Shown here: in pieces, positions 9,154 through 17,324 of the stretch
Position numbering within the stretch: position 1 is the first letter of the stretch
How the letters are laid out: every line of letters starts with the position of its first letter
Assembly: GCF_900603025.1 (NCBI RefSeq)
Contig: NZ_LR026975.1
Span: 1,116,001 to 1,180,000 of the forward strand
Length of the DNA stretch: 64,000 bases
Reading direction: 5' to 3'
Source of the DNA: Mycolicibacterium hassiacum DSM 44199
GTDB taxonomy: Bacteria > Actinomycetota > Actinomycetes > Mycobacteriales > Mycobacteriaceae
Notes under the pieces: model-generated
The model's database searches: none
What the model was told of the DNA's origin: nothing
The model's input: only the letters and a program-made list of their open reading frames with translations
Made by a program: the position numbers and the translations under genes

Positions 9154-9750
9154 ATGGCGGCGCGGAGAATCGGCGCACCGGACGCCAAGAACCGTGGCGT
9201 CCTGCTTGACGCTGCCGAGAAACTGCTGCTCGAGGAGGGATACGCCGCGGTGACGTCGCGGCGGGTCGCCGAGCGTGCGGGTCTGAAACCCCAACTCGTG
9301 CACTACTACTTCCGCACCATGGACGACCTGTTCCTGGCGCTGTTCCGGCGGATGGCCGAGGCCGGGTTCGACGCGCTGGCGACCGCGTTGGCGGCGCCGC
9401 AGCCGCTGTGGGCGCTGTGGCGGTTCAGCACCCAGCACGACGCCGCCCGGCTCACCATCGAGTTCATGGGCCTGGCCATTCATCGCAAGGAGTTGCGCGC
9501 CGAAATCGTCGACACCGCCGAACGATTCCGCGAAGAGCAGAACAAGGCGATCGAGGCGGCGCTGGCCCGCTACGGCATCGACACCAACGAGGTGCCGCCG
9601 GTGGTGTGGACCGTGTTCGCGACCAGTGTCTCGCAGGCCCTGGCCCTGGAACGGGCGCTGGGCATCACGAGCGGGCACGCCGAGATGTTCGCCTACTGCG
9701 AGTCGTGGATCCGGCGACTGGAGGGCGAGCCGATCGAGGCGGCCGGCTGA
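9154..9750 (+). CDS. TetR-family transcriptional regulator
   Basis: A 198-residue regulator. The frame stays open far upstream as the antisense shadow of the P450 gene; ATG 9154 is the first start that yields only the TetR domain. The N-terminal helix-turn-helix covers about residues 14-60 (LLLEEGYAAVTSRRVAERAG, then LKPQLVHYYFRTMDDLFLALF). The C-terminal ligand and dimer domain is helical and of ordinary length. TetR proteins usually repress neighbouring genes until a small ligand, often an acyl-CoA in catabolic clusters, binds. The palindrome at 9065-9084 is its likely site, with the P450 as first target. The ligand is unknown. Confidence 0.92.
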   Translation: MAARRIGAPDAKNRGVLLDAAEKLLLEEGYAAVTSRRVAERAGLKPQLVHYYFRTMDDLFLALFRRMAEAGFDALATALAAPQPLWALWRFSTQHDAARLTIEFMGLAIHRKELRAEIVDTAERFREEQNKAIEAALARYGIDTNEVPPVVWTVFATSVSQALALERALGITSGHAEMFAYCESWIRRLEGEPIEAAG

Positions 9751-9783
9751 CGGCGCCGGTGGCGCGCCGGTCCACCGGTGCCG
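9751..9783. terminator. Stem-loop terminator between convergent genes
   Basis: Arms CGGCGCCGGTGG (9751-9762) and CCACCGGTGCCG (9772-9783) pair at 11 of 12 positions around a 9-base loop. It starts right after the tetR stop codon and lies just before the end of the convergent gene at 9792. Confidence 0.55.
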
Positions 9784-9791
9784 GCCGGTCC

Positions 9792-10256
9792 TCACCAGTG
9801 CCGAATGGAGCAGAGCGCGCCCTTCGGGCCCTGGTGGGTCTTCACCACCACCCCGTCGACGGCCAGCACGCAGTGGATGTTCGGGGTGGCCTGCCCCGGG
9901 CCGCTGGTGGCGGTCACCATCGCCCACTCATCGGGGTTCTTCAGCCACACGTCGAGATTCCACTGCTCATCGGGGCCGACGTGAACCTCCACCTTCGGGC
10001 TGTACACGTACGGGTTGTGGCTGTAGTCGGCCCACGTGGGCGGGTCCAGATCGCGATAGTAGATGTCCACCTTGGTGGGCTGTTCGGCGAACACCGTGTA
10101 CTTGACGCTGTGCATCGCCGGTGCGGGCGGCGGGGGATCCTCGGCGGCGGCCGACCCGGCCGGGCCGACCGCCGTCAGCGCCGACGCGGTCGCCGATACG
10201 AGCGCGAGACCAGCCACCCTGCGAACGCGACGCTGACGCACTGGCGAGGACATCAT
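9792..10256 (-). CDS. MmpS-like secreted protein
   Basis: A 154-residue exported protein. Two adjacent ATG codons (10256, 10253) are possible starts; longer upstream reading gives only Arg-rich shadow sequence. A signal peptide with basic start (RQRRVRR) and hydrophobic core (AGLALVSATASALTA) spans about residues 1-38 and is followed by a Pro-rich linker. The mature domain (VKYTVFAEQPTKVDIYYRDLD ... IHCVLAVDGVVV ... CSIRHW) follows the beta-rich pattern of the MmpS/transport-accessory fold, with two cysteines in the positions that pair in MmpS proteins. No MmpL transporter is adjacent. The role is unknown; the call rests on pattern similarity, so the family assignment is moderate. Confidence 0.65.
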   Translation of the reverse strand: MMSSPVRQRRVRRVAGLALVSATASALTAVGPAGSAAAEDPPPPAPAMHSVKYTVFAEQPTKVDIYYRDLDPPTWADYSHNPYVYSPKVEVHVGPDEQWNLDVWLKNPDEWAMVTATSGPGQATPNIHCVLAVDGVVVKTHQGPKGALCSIRHW

Positions 10257-10311
10257 CTGCGCATGGTAGATCGACACGTGTCGTCGAGGAAGCCGAATTC
10301 CCGCACCGTGG

Positions 10312-11457
10312 TCACAGCGACAGGATCGTCGCCGACGCCGTACCCGGAGCCCCGTAGACCTGCGCCAGGCCGACTTTCGGCTTGCCCGGCACCTGACGGT
10401 CACCGGCCTCACCGCGCAGTTGGCGAACGATCTCGTGCACCTGGCGCAACCCCGATGCGCCGATGGGCTCGCCGTTGGCGATCAGGCCGCCGTCGGTGTT
10501 GACGGGGATCGAGCCGCCGATCTCGGTGGCGCCCTCGGCGATCAGCTTCTCCTGCTCACCGTCGGCGCACAGCCCGGTCTCGGCCATGTGGATGATCTCC
10601 GCGCCCGCATCGGTGTCCTGCAGCTGCGCGATGTCGACGTCCTCCGGTCCGATCCCGGCCGCCTCGTAGGCCGCCCGCGCGGCGTAGACCGTCGGGGACA
10701 CGTCCTCCTCGAGCGGCGCGCAGGTGGCATGCACCTCGTAGGCGCCGTAGCGGCGAGTCCGGATCTCGCTGGCCCGCACGTACACCGGTTTGTCGGTGAA
10801 CCGGTGCGCGATATCGCCGCGGCACATGATGACCGCCGCCGCGCCCTCGTCGGGAGCGCAGAACATGTACTGGGTCAGCGGATAGTTCAGCACCGCCGAG
10901 TTCAGGATCTCCTCGACCGACAGTTCCTTGCGGCGGAACGCGTTCGGGTTCAGCGCGCCGTTGCGGTAGTTCTTGTTGGCCACCTTCGCCAGGGTTTCCT
11001 GGGAGATCCCGTGGTCGTGGATGTAGCGGTTGGCCTTCATGCCGAAGAACTTGGTGGTGACGAACTGCCCGTTCTCGGCGTACCACTGCGGCAGCGCGAG
11101 CTTGGCCGGGTCGTCGGTGAACGCGCCGCGCGGGTGCTTGTCGAGCCCCACCGCGATGCCGATGTCGTACTTGCCCAGCCGGATGGTGTCGGCGGTCTGC
11201 TGGATCGCCGACGCGGCGGTGGCGCACGCGTTGAACACGTTGGTGAACGTGATTCCGGTGAGCCCGACCAGGCGGGTGACCGCGTCGGGGTTGGACACCT
11301 CGTAGCTGCCGCCGAAGCCGAACTGGATGTCCTTCCACTCCAGGCCGGCGTCGGCCAGCGCGGCCTGGATGGCTTCGGCGCCCATCTCCATCGCGGTCTT
11401 GTCGAAACGGCCGAACGGGTGCAGGCCCACGCCGATGATGGCGACGTCGTTGGTCAT
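10312..11457 (-). CDS. Thiolase-fold lipid-transfer protein (Ltp/SCP-x type)
   Basis: A 381-residue thiolase superfamily protein of the Ltp/SCP-x thiolase branch. The nucleophile-region cysteine is in FNACATAASAI at about residue 78, and the C-terminal part keeps the VNTDGGLIANGEPIGASG glycine-rich region. It lacks the second catalytic cysteine loop of classical degradative thiolases. In mycobacteria several such proteins (for example Ltp2) act with a DUF35/OB-fold partner as retro-aldolases in sterol side-chain breakdown, and a DUF35 gene lies 15 bases upstream on the same strand. The pair is therefore predicted to cleave a CoA-linked beta-hydroxy or beta-keto acyl substrate. Whether it is thiolase or aldolase cannot be decided by eye. 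Confidence 0.87.
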   Translation of the reverse strand: MTNDVAIIGVGLHPFGRFDKTAMEMGAEAIQAALADAGLEWKDIQFGFGGSYEVSNPDAVTRLVGLTGITFTNVFNACATAASAIQQTADTIRLGKYDIGIAVGLDKHPRGAFTDDPAKLALPQWYAENGQFVTTKFFGMKANRYIHDHGISQETLAKVANKNYRNGALNPNAFRRKELSVEEILNSAVLNYPLTQYMFCAPDEGAAAVIMCRGDIAHRFTDKPVYVRASEIRTRRYGAYEVHATCAPLEEDVSPTVYAARAAYEAAGIGPEDVDIAQLQDTDAGAEIIHMAETGLCADGEQEKLIAEGATEIGGSIPVNTDGGLIANGEPIGASGLRQVHEIVRQLRGEAGDRQVPGKPKVGLAQVYGAPGTASATILSL

Positions 11458-11472
11458 GTGTCGGGTCCTCTC

Positions 11473-11904
11473 TTACACCGGCCGGAAGGCGAAGGTGACG
11501 ATCTCGTTGCCGTCCTCGTCGGTGGTGAACGGCACCATGGTCAGCTCGACCTCCTGGCCGAATTGCAGCTTGGCCGGGTCGTTCTCGGTCAGTCGGCCCT
11601 CGACGCGGACGACGTCACCGAGTTGGACCAAACCGACGCCGAACGGGACGAAATCCTTGCCGGTCGGCCCCTTGTACGGCGGGCCGGGCGGGAAGCCCTG
11701 CGTGGTCCAGGCGACCAGGGTGCCGCGGCGGGGGAGTTTCACCTCCGACATCTCGGCCGCGCTGCACTTCGGGCAGCGATTCTGCACGGGGAAGACGGTG
11801 GCGCCGCAGGCACCGCAGTTGCTGCCGATGAGCTGCGGGTTCGGATCGGGCCACGTGGAGATTTCCGGTGCGAGAGCTTTCTGTGTCGACACGGCGTTGA
11901 CCAT
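11473..11904 (-). CDS. DUF35 OB-fold, zinc-ribbon partner protein
   Basis: A 143-residue protein with an N-terminal rubredoxin-like zinc ribbon (CGAC ... CPKC, residues about 31-49) and a C-terminal OB-fold (about residues 55-143). This is the DUF35 architecture that pairs with thiolase-like Ltp proteins or forms part of acyl-CoA-binding aldolase/hydratase complexes in steroid catabolism. It is the first gene of a two-gene operon with the thiolase-like gene 15 bases downstream. An inverted repeat (GTTCTC n7 GAGAAC) lies 14 bases upstream of the start codon and is a candidate operator. Confidence 0.88.
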   Translation of the reverse strand: MVNAVSTQKALAPEISTWPDPNPQLIGSNCGACGATVFPVQNRCPKCSAAEMSEVKLPRRGTLVAWTTQGFPPGPPYKGPTGKDFVPFGVGLVQLGDVVRVEGRLTENDPAKLQFGQEVELTMVPFTTDEDGNEIVTFAFRPV

Positions 11905-11917
11905 AATCGGAAACGAC

Positions 11918-11936
11918 GTTCTCGTCTAGAGAGAAC
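11918..11936. promoter_or_regulatory. Inverted repeat GTTCTC-n7-GAGAAC upstream of DUF35/Ltp operon
   Basis: Perfect 6-bp arms separated by 7 bases directly upstream of the DUF35 start. Arms of nearly the same sequence and the same spacing occur at 12834-12852, and the same half-sites in opposite order occur at 14464-14478. This suggests one regulator controls all three units. Confidence 0.45.
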
Positions 11937-12012
11937 AGCTGCGGAACGGCTTGTTGTCGGGTATCTCTCGGCTGCCTAGCTGTTCGGGTGACCGGGCGGG
12001 CCTTGACTCCGC

Positions 12013-12070
12013 CGAGCAGACGCGAAAACCCCTGATTACAGCAACTTTCGGGGGTGTGCGCGTCTGCTCG
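12013..12070. terminator. Long stem-loop downstream of enoyl-CoA hydratase gene
   Basis: Perfect 12-bp arms CGAGCAGACGCG (12013-12024) and CGCGTCTGCTCG (12059-12070), with a second inner stem ACCCC (12028-12032) and GGGGT (12051-12055). It begins about 20 bases beyond the hydratase stop on the minus strand, the expected place for a terminator. The extended two-part stem also resembles dispersed palindromic repeats, so it may be a repeat element acting as terminator. Confidence 0.55.
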
Positions 12071-12089
12071 CGGGGAAAAGGGGGGGCGC

Positions 12090-12806
12090 CTACTTGTTGC
12101 GGTTCATGACCTTGTCGGCGGCGGCCCAGTGCTCGTCGGACACCCACAGCCGCGCGAACGCCGCCACCGCCTCGGTGGTGGTCGCCCCCTTCATCACCCG
12201 CTTGATCTCGCCGGCGGGCCGGCTCGCCAGCGCCCGTGCGATCGCCCGCCAGTCCGGCTCGAACGACGCCCGCGGCAGCACCAGATCGACCAGGCCGATC
12301 CGCTCGGCCTCGGCCGCGTCGATCACCATGCCGGTGCCCGCGAGCAGCAGCGCCTTGCTGTAGCCCACCAGTTCCACGAGTCGTTCGGCGCCGCCCCAGG
12401 CCGGCATGATCTCCAGCGTCACCTGGTTGAAGCCGATCTTGATGTCGTCGGCGGCCAGCCGGATGTCGGCCGACACGGCGAACTCCGCGCCTCCGCCGAG
12501 GGCGTGACCGTTGAGCACCGCGATGGTCGGACCCGGGAAGCCGGCGATCCGGTCGCAGATCGCGCGCATCCGCCACGCCATCGTCGACGCGTCGAACTCG
12601 GTGCGCAGCGCGGCCAGTTCCTTCAGGTCACCGCCGGAGACGAACGCACGATCACCGGCCCCGGTGATCACCAGCGCCCGCGCGCCCTCGGCGCCGTCGA
12701 GCGCCTTGTTCAGTTGGTCCATCGTCTCCAGGGAGATGGCGTTGCGCGCCTGTGGGCGGTCGATGGTGATCACCGCCAGGCCGTCGTCCAGTTCGAGGTC
12801 GACCAT
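12090..12806 (-). CDS. Enoyl-CoA hydratase/isomerase family protein
   Basis: A 238-residue crotonase-fold protein, slightly shorter than typical EchA proteins (about 250-265). Oxyanion-hole segments are visible: RAFVSGGDLKELA (about residues 53-65) and GHALGGGAEFAVSADIRLA (about 98-116). The usual hydratase glutamate positions are not plain, and a glutamate occurs in GGAERLVELVG. It probably hydrates or isomerises a ring- or branched-acyl-CoA. It is divergent from the acyl-CoA ligase gene at 12888, with an 81-base shared promoter region holding ATTCTC/GAGAAT repeats. The substrate is unknown. Confidence 0.9.
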   Translation of the reverse strand: MVDLELDDGLAVITIDRPQARNAISLETMDQLNKALDGAEGARALVITGAGDRAFVSGGDLKELAALRTEFDASTMAWRMRAICDRIAGFPGPTIAVLNGHALGGGAEFAVSADIRLAADDIKIGFNQVTLEIMPAWGGAERLVELVGYSKALLLAGTGMVIDAAEAERIGLVDLVLPRASFEPDWRAIARALASRPAGEIKRVMKGATTTEAVAAFARLWVSDEHWAAADKVMNRNK

Positions 12807-12811
12807 TATTC

Positions 12812-12852
12812 ATTCTCCGGCCACGGTATTGGCATTCTCGCATGGGGAGAAT
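12812..12852. promoter_or_regulatory. ATTCTC/GAGAAT repeats in divergent promoter
   Basis: The 81-base space between the hydratase and ligase genes contains ATTCTC at 12812-12817 and again at 12834-12839, then GAGAAT at 12847-12852. The last two form an inverted repeat with a 7-base spacer, the same geometry as at 11918-11936. This is a candidate operator controlling both directions. Confidence 0.5.
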
Positions 12853-12887
12853 AGCATCACCCTCAAACTGGAGGTGCGCGGTAGGCG

Positions 12888-14465
12888 ATGCGAAAAATCC
12901 CGGCTGAACTGATCAAACGGTACGAACAGGAAGGCTGGTGGACCCCCGAGACGCTGGGTGACCTGATCGCCGACGGCCTGCGGGACAGTCCGGACACCGG
13001 ATTCTGGGTGCACTCGGACGTCCGCCCGTTCTCGGGCACCTTCGCCGACGTCGAACAACACGCCCGCCGACTGGCCGCCGGTCTGCGCAACCGCGGTGTG
13101 GGCCCGGGCGACGTGGTGGCGCTGCAACTGCCGAACTGGATGGAGGCCGCGGCCACGTTCTGGGCGTCGGTGTTCATCGGCGCGGTCGTGGTGCCGATCG
13201 TGCACTTCTACGGCCGCAAGGAACTCGGCCACATCCTCGCCACCGCGCGACCCAGGGTGTTCGTCACCGCCGAGCAGTTCGGCCGGACGAGCTATCACCC
13301 CGACCTGTGCGCCGGCATTCCGATCGTCGCCCTGGTCGGCGCCGGGGACCGTGAATTCGCCCGCAACGAATACCGTTTCGAGGACCTCCTGGACGACGTG
13401 CCGCTGACCGACACGGTGCGTGTCGACCCGGCCGGCCCGGCCCTGATCGCGTTCACCTCCGGCACCACCAGCGCACCCAAAGGGGTGATCCACAGCCATC
13501 AGACGCTCGGATTCGAAACCCGCCAGCTGCTGGAGAACTACCCGCCCGATCGCGGACGCCAGCTGACCGCGACGCCGATCGGCCACTTCATCGGCATGCT
13601 GAGCGCGTTCCTCATCCCGGTGCTCGAGCGCGCCCCGATCGATCTGGCCGACGTGTGGGACCCGGGCAAGGTGCTCAAGCTGATGGAGACCGAGGGGCTG
13701 TCGATCGGCGGCGGCCCACCGTATTTCGTGACCAGCCTGCTCGACCACCCGGACTGCACCGCCGAGCACGTCGCCCGGTTCAAGACGGTCGGTCTCGGCG
13801 GGTCGACGGTCCCGGCGGCGGTGACACGCCGGTTGGCCGACCTGGGACTGTTCGTCTTCCGCTCCTACGGCAGCTCCGAGCACCCGTCCATCACCGGCTC
13901 GAGACCCGATGCGCCCGAGGAGAAGCGGCTTTTCACCGACGGCAATCCCAGGCCCGGAGTGGAGATCCGGCTCGGTCCCGATGGCGAGATCTACAGCCGC
14001 GGACCGGATCTGTGCCTGGGTTACACCGACGACGAGCTCACCGCGCGGGCTTTCGACGACGAAGGCTGGTATCGCACCGGCGATATCGGCGTGCTTGACG
14101 ACGACGGCTATCTGACCATCACCGATCGCAAGTCCGACGTGATCATCCGCGGCGGCGAGAACATCAGCGCTCTCGAAGTCGAGGAGGTGCTGCTGGGTAT
14201 GCCCAGCGTGGCCGAGGCGGTGGTGGTCGCCGCACCCGACGAACGTCTCGGCGAGCACGCGGCCGCGGTACTGCGGCTGCGGGAGGGCTGTCCGATGCCC
14301 ACCCTCGACGAGGTCCGTGCCCACTTCAAGAAGGCGGGTGTGGCGATCCAGAAGTGGCCCGAGGAGTTGCACCAGGTGCCGGCCGGGCAGGACTTTCCCC
14401 GTACTGCCAGCGGCAAAGTGCAGAAGTTCCTGGTGCGGCAGGACGTTGCGGCCCGCAAGAAATGA
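12888..14465 (+). CDS. Acyl-CoA synthetase (AMP-forming)
   Basis: A 525-residue ANL-superfamily ligase, starting at an ATG shortly after the weak ribosome site GGAGGTG. Landmarks: phosphate loop FTSGTTSAPKGV at about residues 189-200, the YGSSEHPS adenine motif, WYRTGDIG, RKSDVIIRGGENIS hinge, and the C-terminal catalytic lysine motif TASGKVQK at about residues 506-513. It resembles cyclohexanecarboxylate-CoA and medium or branched acid CoA ligases more than long-chain FadDs, judged only from the spacing and the EHPS motif. It activates a carboxylic acid with ATP and CoA. It is probably co-regulated with the divergent hydratase and followed by an amidohydrolase and a second ligase in the same direction. 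Confidence 0.92.
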   Translation: MRKIPAELIKRYEQEGWWTPETLGDLIADGLRDSPDTGFWVHSDVRPFSGTFADVEQHARRLAAGLRNRGVGPGDVVALQLPNWMEAAATFWASVFIGAVVVPIVHFYGRKELGHILATARPRVFVTAEQFGRTSYHPDLCAGIPIVALVGAGDREFARNEYRFEDLLDDVPLTDTVRVDPAGPALIAFTSGTTSAPKGVIHSHQTLGFETRQLLENYPPDRGRQLTATPIGHFIGMLSAFLIPVLERAPIDLADVWDPGKVLKLMETEGLSIGGGPPYFVTSLLDHPDCTAEHVARFKTVGLGGSTVPAAVTRRLADLGLFVFRSYGSSEHPSITGSRPDAPEEKRLFTDGNPRPGVEIRLGPDGEIYSRGPDLCLGYTDDELTARAFDDEGWYRTGDIGVLDDDGYLTITDRKSDVIIRGGENISALEVEEVLLGMPSVAEAVVVAAPDERLGEHAAAVLRLREGCPMPTLDEVRAHFKKAGVAIQKWPEELHQVPAGQDFPRTASGKVQKFLVRQDVAARKK

Positions 14466-14478
14466 GAATACGATTCTC
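14464..14478. promoter_or_regulatory. Perfect palindrome GAGAAT-ACG-ATTCTC before amidohydrolase gene
   Basis: The 15-base GAGAATACGATTCTC overlaps the stop codon of the ligase gene and lies 22 bases before the amidohydrolase start. Its half-sites match those at 11918-11936 and 12812-12852. The layout resembles the palindromes bound by KstR-like TetR regulators, but the regulator is not known. Confidence 0.55.
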
Positions 14479-14500
14479 CCGGTAAGAAAAGGAGTGTTCC

Positions 14501-15691
14501 ATGGGCCAACTATCGCATCGCGTTGAGCTGCCCTTTCCGCTGTTCGATGCGGATAACCATCTGTATGAGCCGCCTGAGGCGCTGACCAAGTACCTGCCCA
14601 AGGAGTACAAGGACGTCGTCCAGTACGTGCAGGTCAACGGTCGCACCAAGATCGCTGTCAAAGGGCAGATCAGCAACTACATCCCGAACCCGACCTTCGA
14701 GGTGGTGGCCCGGCCGGGGGCGTGGGAGGAGTACTTCAAGTTCGGCAACCCGGAGGGCAAGAGCAAGCGCGAGCTGTTCGGCGAGCCCATGCGCTCGATC
14801 CCGGCGTTCTTCGAGCCGGGGCCGCGGCTGGAGCTGATGGACCAGCTCGGCGTCGACCGCACCCTGATGTTCCCGACGCTGGCCAGCCTCCTCGAGGAGC
14901 GGCTGCGTGACGATCCGGTCACCATCCACGTGATCGTCCATGCGCTGAACCAGTGGCTCGACGAGGTCTGGGGCTTCAACTACAAGAACCGCATCTTCAC
15001 CACCCCGGTGATCACCCTGCCGATCGTGGAGAAGGCGATCGAGGAACTGGAGTGGTGCGTCAAGCGCGGGGCGCGCGCCATCCTGATCCGCCCGGCCCCG
15101 GTGCCCGGCTTCCGCGGTCCGCGCTCGTTCGCGCTGCCGGAGTTCGACCCGTTCTGGGAGCGCGTCGTCGAATACGACGTGTTCGTCGGCATGCACTCCT
15201 CGGACAGCGGCTACTCGCGCTACACCTCCGAGTGGGACGGCGTCGAGAAGGAGATGCGGCCGTTCGAGACCAACCCGATGGCCATTCTCAACGAGTGGCG
15301 GCCGATCCAGGATGCGGTGGCGTCGTGGGTCATTCACGGTGCGCTGTACCGCCATCCGAAGCTGAAGGTCGGCATCGTCGAGGCCGGCTCGAAGTGGATG
15401 TTCCCGCTGCTGGACAACATGGCCGAGGTCTACAAGAAGGCACCGGAATGCTTCCCGAGCGACCCGGTCGAGATGATCAAGAACCGCATCTACGTGAGCC
15501 CGTTCTACGAGGAGGGCATCGACGAACTGATCAACCTCGTCGGTGTTGATCACGTGCTCTACGGGTCCGACTGGCCGCATCCGGAGGGCCTGGCGGAGCC
15601 GACACACTATGTGACGGCGCTCGAGCACCTCTCGGTCGAGGACCAGGCCAAGATCATGGGCGGCAACCTCAGCCGCCTCGTGACCGTGTGA
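14501..15691 (+). CDS. Amidohydrolase-family (amidohydrolase 2) protein
   Basis: A 396-residue metal-dependent hydrolase of the COG2159/amidohydrolase 2 family. The ATG follows a strong AAAAGGAG site. Visible metal or active-site elements: DADNHLYEP near the N-terminus (residues about 16-24, Asp and His replacing the classical HxH), GMHSSD at about residue 229, and a C-terminal YGSDWPHPEG at about residue 350 with the conserved aspartate. Members hydrolyse or decarboxylate cyclic substrates, and in actinobacterial ring-degradation clusters open rings or cleave CoA-linked intermediates. The next gene overlaps by 4 bases, so the two are translationally coupled. The substrate is unknown. Confidence 0.88.
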   Translation: MGQLSHRVELPFPLFDADNHLYEPPEALTKYLPKEYKDVVQYVQVNGRTKIAVKGQISNYIPNPTFEVVARPGAWEEYFKFGNPEGKSKRELFGEPMRSIPAFFEPGPRLELMDQLGVDRTLMFPTLASLLEERLRDDPVTIHVIVHALNQWLDEVWGFNYKNRIFTTPVITLPIVEKAIEELEWCVKRGARAILIRPAPVPGFRGPRSFALPEFDPFWERVVEYDVFVGMHSSDSGYSRYTSEWDGVEKEMRPFETNPMAILNEWRPIQDAVASWVIHGALYRHPKLKVGIVEAGSKWMFPLLDNMAEVYKKAPECFPSDPVEMIKNRIYVSPFYEEGIDELINLVGVDHVLYGSDWPHPEGLAEPTHYVTALEHLSVEDQAKIMGGNLSRLVTV

Positions 15692-17145
15692 GTTACGTAC
15701 CCGAATGGCAGACCATCCCAGAGATGGTCGCCAGCGCGGCGGACCGCTTCGGCGACGCGGAAGCGGTCGTCGACGGTCCGCTGCGCCTCACCTTCACCGA
15801 GCTGGTGCACCGGATCCGGTGTGCCGCAGGGGCGTTCGCTGATCTCGGGATCGACAAGGGCGACCGGGTGGCGATCTGGGCGCCCAACAGTGCGGAGTGG
15901 ATCATCGCCGCGTTCGGTCTGCTCACCGCCGGTGGGGTGCTGGTCCCGGTCAACACCCGCTTCAAGACCGACGAGGCCGCCGACATCATCGGCCGCAGCA
16001 AGGCGCGGGCGGTGCTGGTGCAGAAGGGGTTCCTCGGCCAGGACTACACCGCGCCGGCGGGCGTTCCGGTCATCGACCTGAAATCGGATTTTTTGTCCAG
16101 TGGCAAACCGTTCGCCCGCGAGGTCAGCGGCACCGACATCGCCGACGTCATCTTCACCTCGGGCACCACCGGCCGGCCCAAGGGCGCGATGATGAACCAC
16201 CGGCAGACCCTGCGGATGTACGAGGAGTGGGCGACGCTGGCGGATCTGCGCGAGGGCGACCGCTACCTGATGATCAACCCGTACTTCCATACCTTCGGGC
16301 TCAAGGCCGGGTTGGTCGCTTCGTTCCTGCGCGGCGCCACGATGGTGCCGATGGCGGTGTTCGACATCGACCGGGCGGTGGAGCTGATCGAGCGGGAGCG
16401 GATCACCATGCTGCCGGGGCCGCCGACGCTGTACCACTCGCTGCTGGCCGTGCGGGACAAGAGCAAGCTGGCGACGCTGCGTGCGGCGGTGACCGGCGCG
16501 GCCGACATTCCGGTCGAGCTGATCAGGCGGATCCGCGACGAGCTGCCGTTCCAGAGCCTGATGACCGGATACGGCCTGACCGAGGCCGGCAACGTCACGC
16601 TGTCGCGGCCGGGCGACACCCCCGAGCAGGTGGCTACCACGGCGGGGTTGCCGTGCGACGGTGTGGAGGTCCGCATCGCCGACGACGGCGAGGTGCTGGT
16701 CCGCGGCTACGGCGTGATGCAGGGCTACCTCGACGATCCGGTCGCGACCGCCGAGGCGATCGACGCGGACGGCTGGCTGCACACCGGAGACCTCGGCAAC
16801 TTCGACGACACCGGCCGGCTGCGCATCATCGGCCGCAAGAAGGACATGTTCATCGTCGGCGGCTTCAACGCCTACCCGGCCGAGATCGAGGGGTTCCTGA
16901 TGCAGCATCCGGCGGTCGCGCAGGCCGCCGTCATCGGCGTGCCCGACGAGCGGCTCGGCCAGGTGGGCAAGGCGTTCGTCGTGCTCAAGGACGGCGCGCC
17001 GGCCGTCAGCGCCGACGACCTGATCGCCTGGAGCCGGGAGCGGATGGCCGGTTTCAAGGTGCCGCGGTACGTGGAGTTCCTCGATGCGCTGCCGCTCAAC
17101 GCGACCGGCAAGGTGATGAAGGATCAACTGCAGAAGCGCGGCTGA
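15688..17145 (+). CDS. FadD3-like acyl-CoA ligase
   Basis: A 485-residue AMP-forming acyl-CoA ligase starting at a GTG that overlaps the amidohydrolase stop. It has the phosphate loop [12 protein letters not shown] at about residues 156-167, a YGLTEAGN motif, [27 protein letters not shown], and the C-terminal NATGKVMK lysine. The overall pattern ([47 protein letters not shown]) is close to FadD3, which activates the steroid-derived indanedione propanoate (HIP). The genuine kstR2-controlled fadD3 lies elsewhere in mycobacteria, so this is more likely a paralogue for a related propionate-bearing ring acid; no symbol is given for that reason. Confidence 0.9.
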   Translation: MSYVPEWQTIPEMVASAADRFGDAEAVVDGPLRLTFTELVHRIRCAAGAFADLGIDKGDRVAIWAPNSAEWIIAAFGLLTAGGVLVPVNTRFKTDEAADIIGRSKARAVLVQKGFLGQDYTAPAGVPVIDLKSDFLSSGKPFAREVSGTDIADVIFTSGTTGRPKGAMMNHRQTLRMYEEWATLADLREGDRYLMINPYFHTFGLKAGLVASFLRGATMVPMAVFDIDRAVELIERERITMLPGPPTLYHSLLAVRDKSKLATLRAAVTGAADIPVELIRRIRDELPFQSLMTGYGLTEAGNVTLSRPGDTPEQVATTAGLPCDGVEVRIADDGEVLVRGYGVMQGYLDDPVATAEAIDADGWLHTGDLGNFDDTGRLRIIGRKKDMFIVGGFNAYPAEIEGFLMQHPAVAQAAVIGVPDERLGQVGKAFVVLKDGAPAVSADDLIAWSRERMAGFKVPRYVEFLDALPLNATGKVMKDQLQKRG

Positions 17146-17324
17146 CCGCTCGACACCTCGAGTGCGGGGGAGCGTGTGCGCCCGCCGGGCCGCATCGGGT
17201 AAGAAGGTCGATCAGGAACCCGCCGCTCGTTGGGAAGCGTCTCGGTCAACGAGTATCGTCGCGGCGACATGCACAAACGGATAATGACGTTCTCACAGGT
17301 GGGCGCAACGATAGGGAGGTCGCC

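Noticed and set aside
15897..17324. Plus-strand frame that would extend the first Omam-like protein far upstream
   Set aside because: It is an out-of-frame shadow of the FadD3-like ligase; a good ribosome site precedes GTG 17325.
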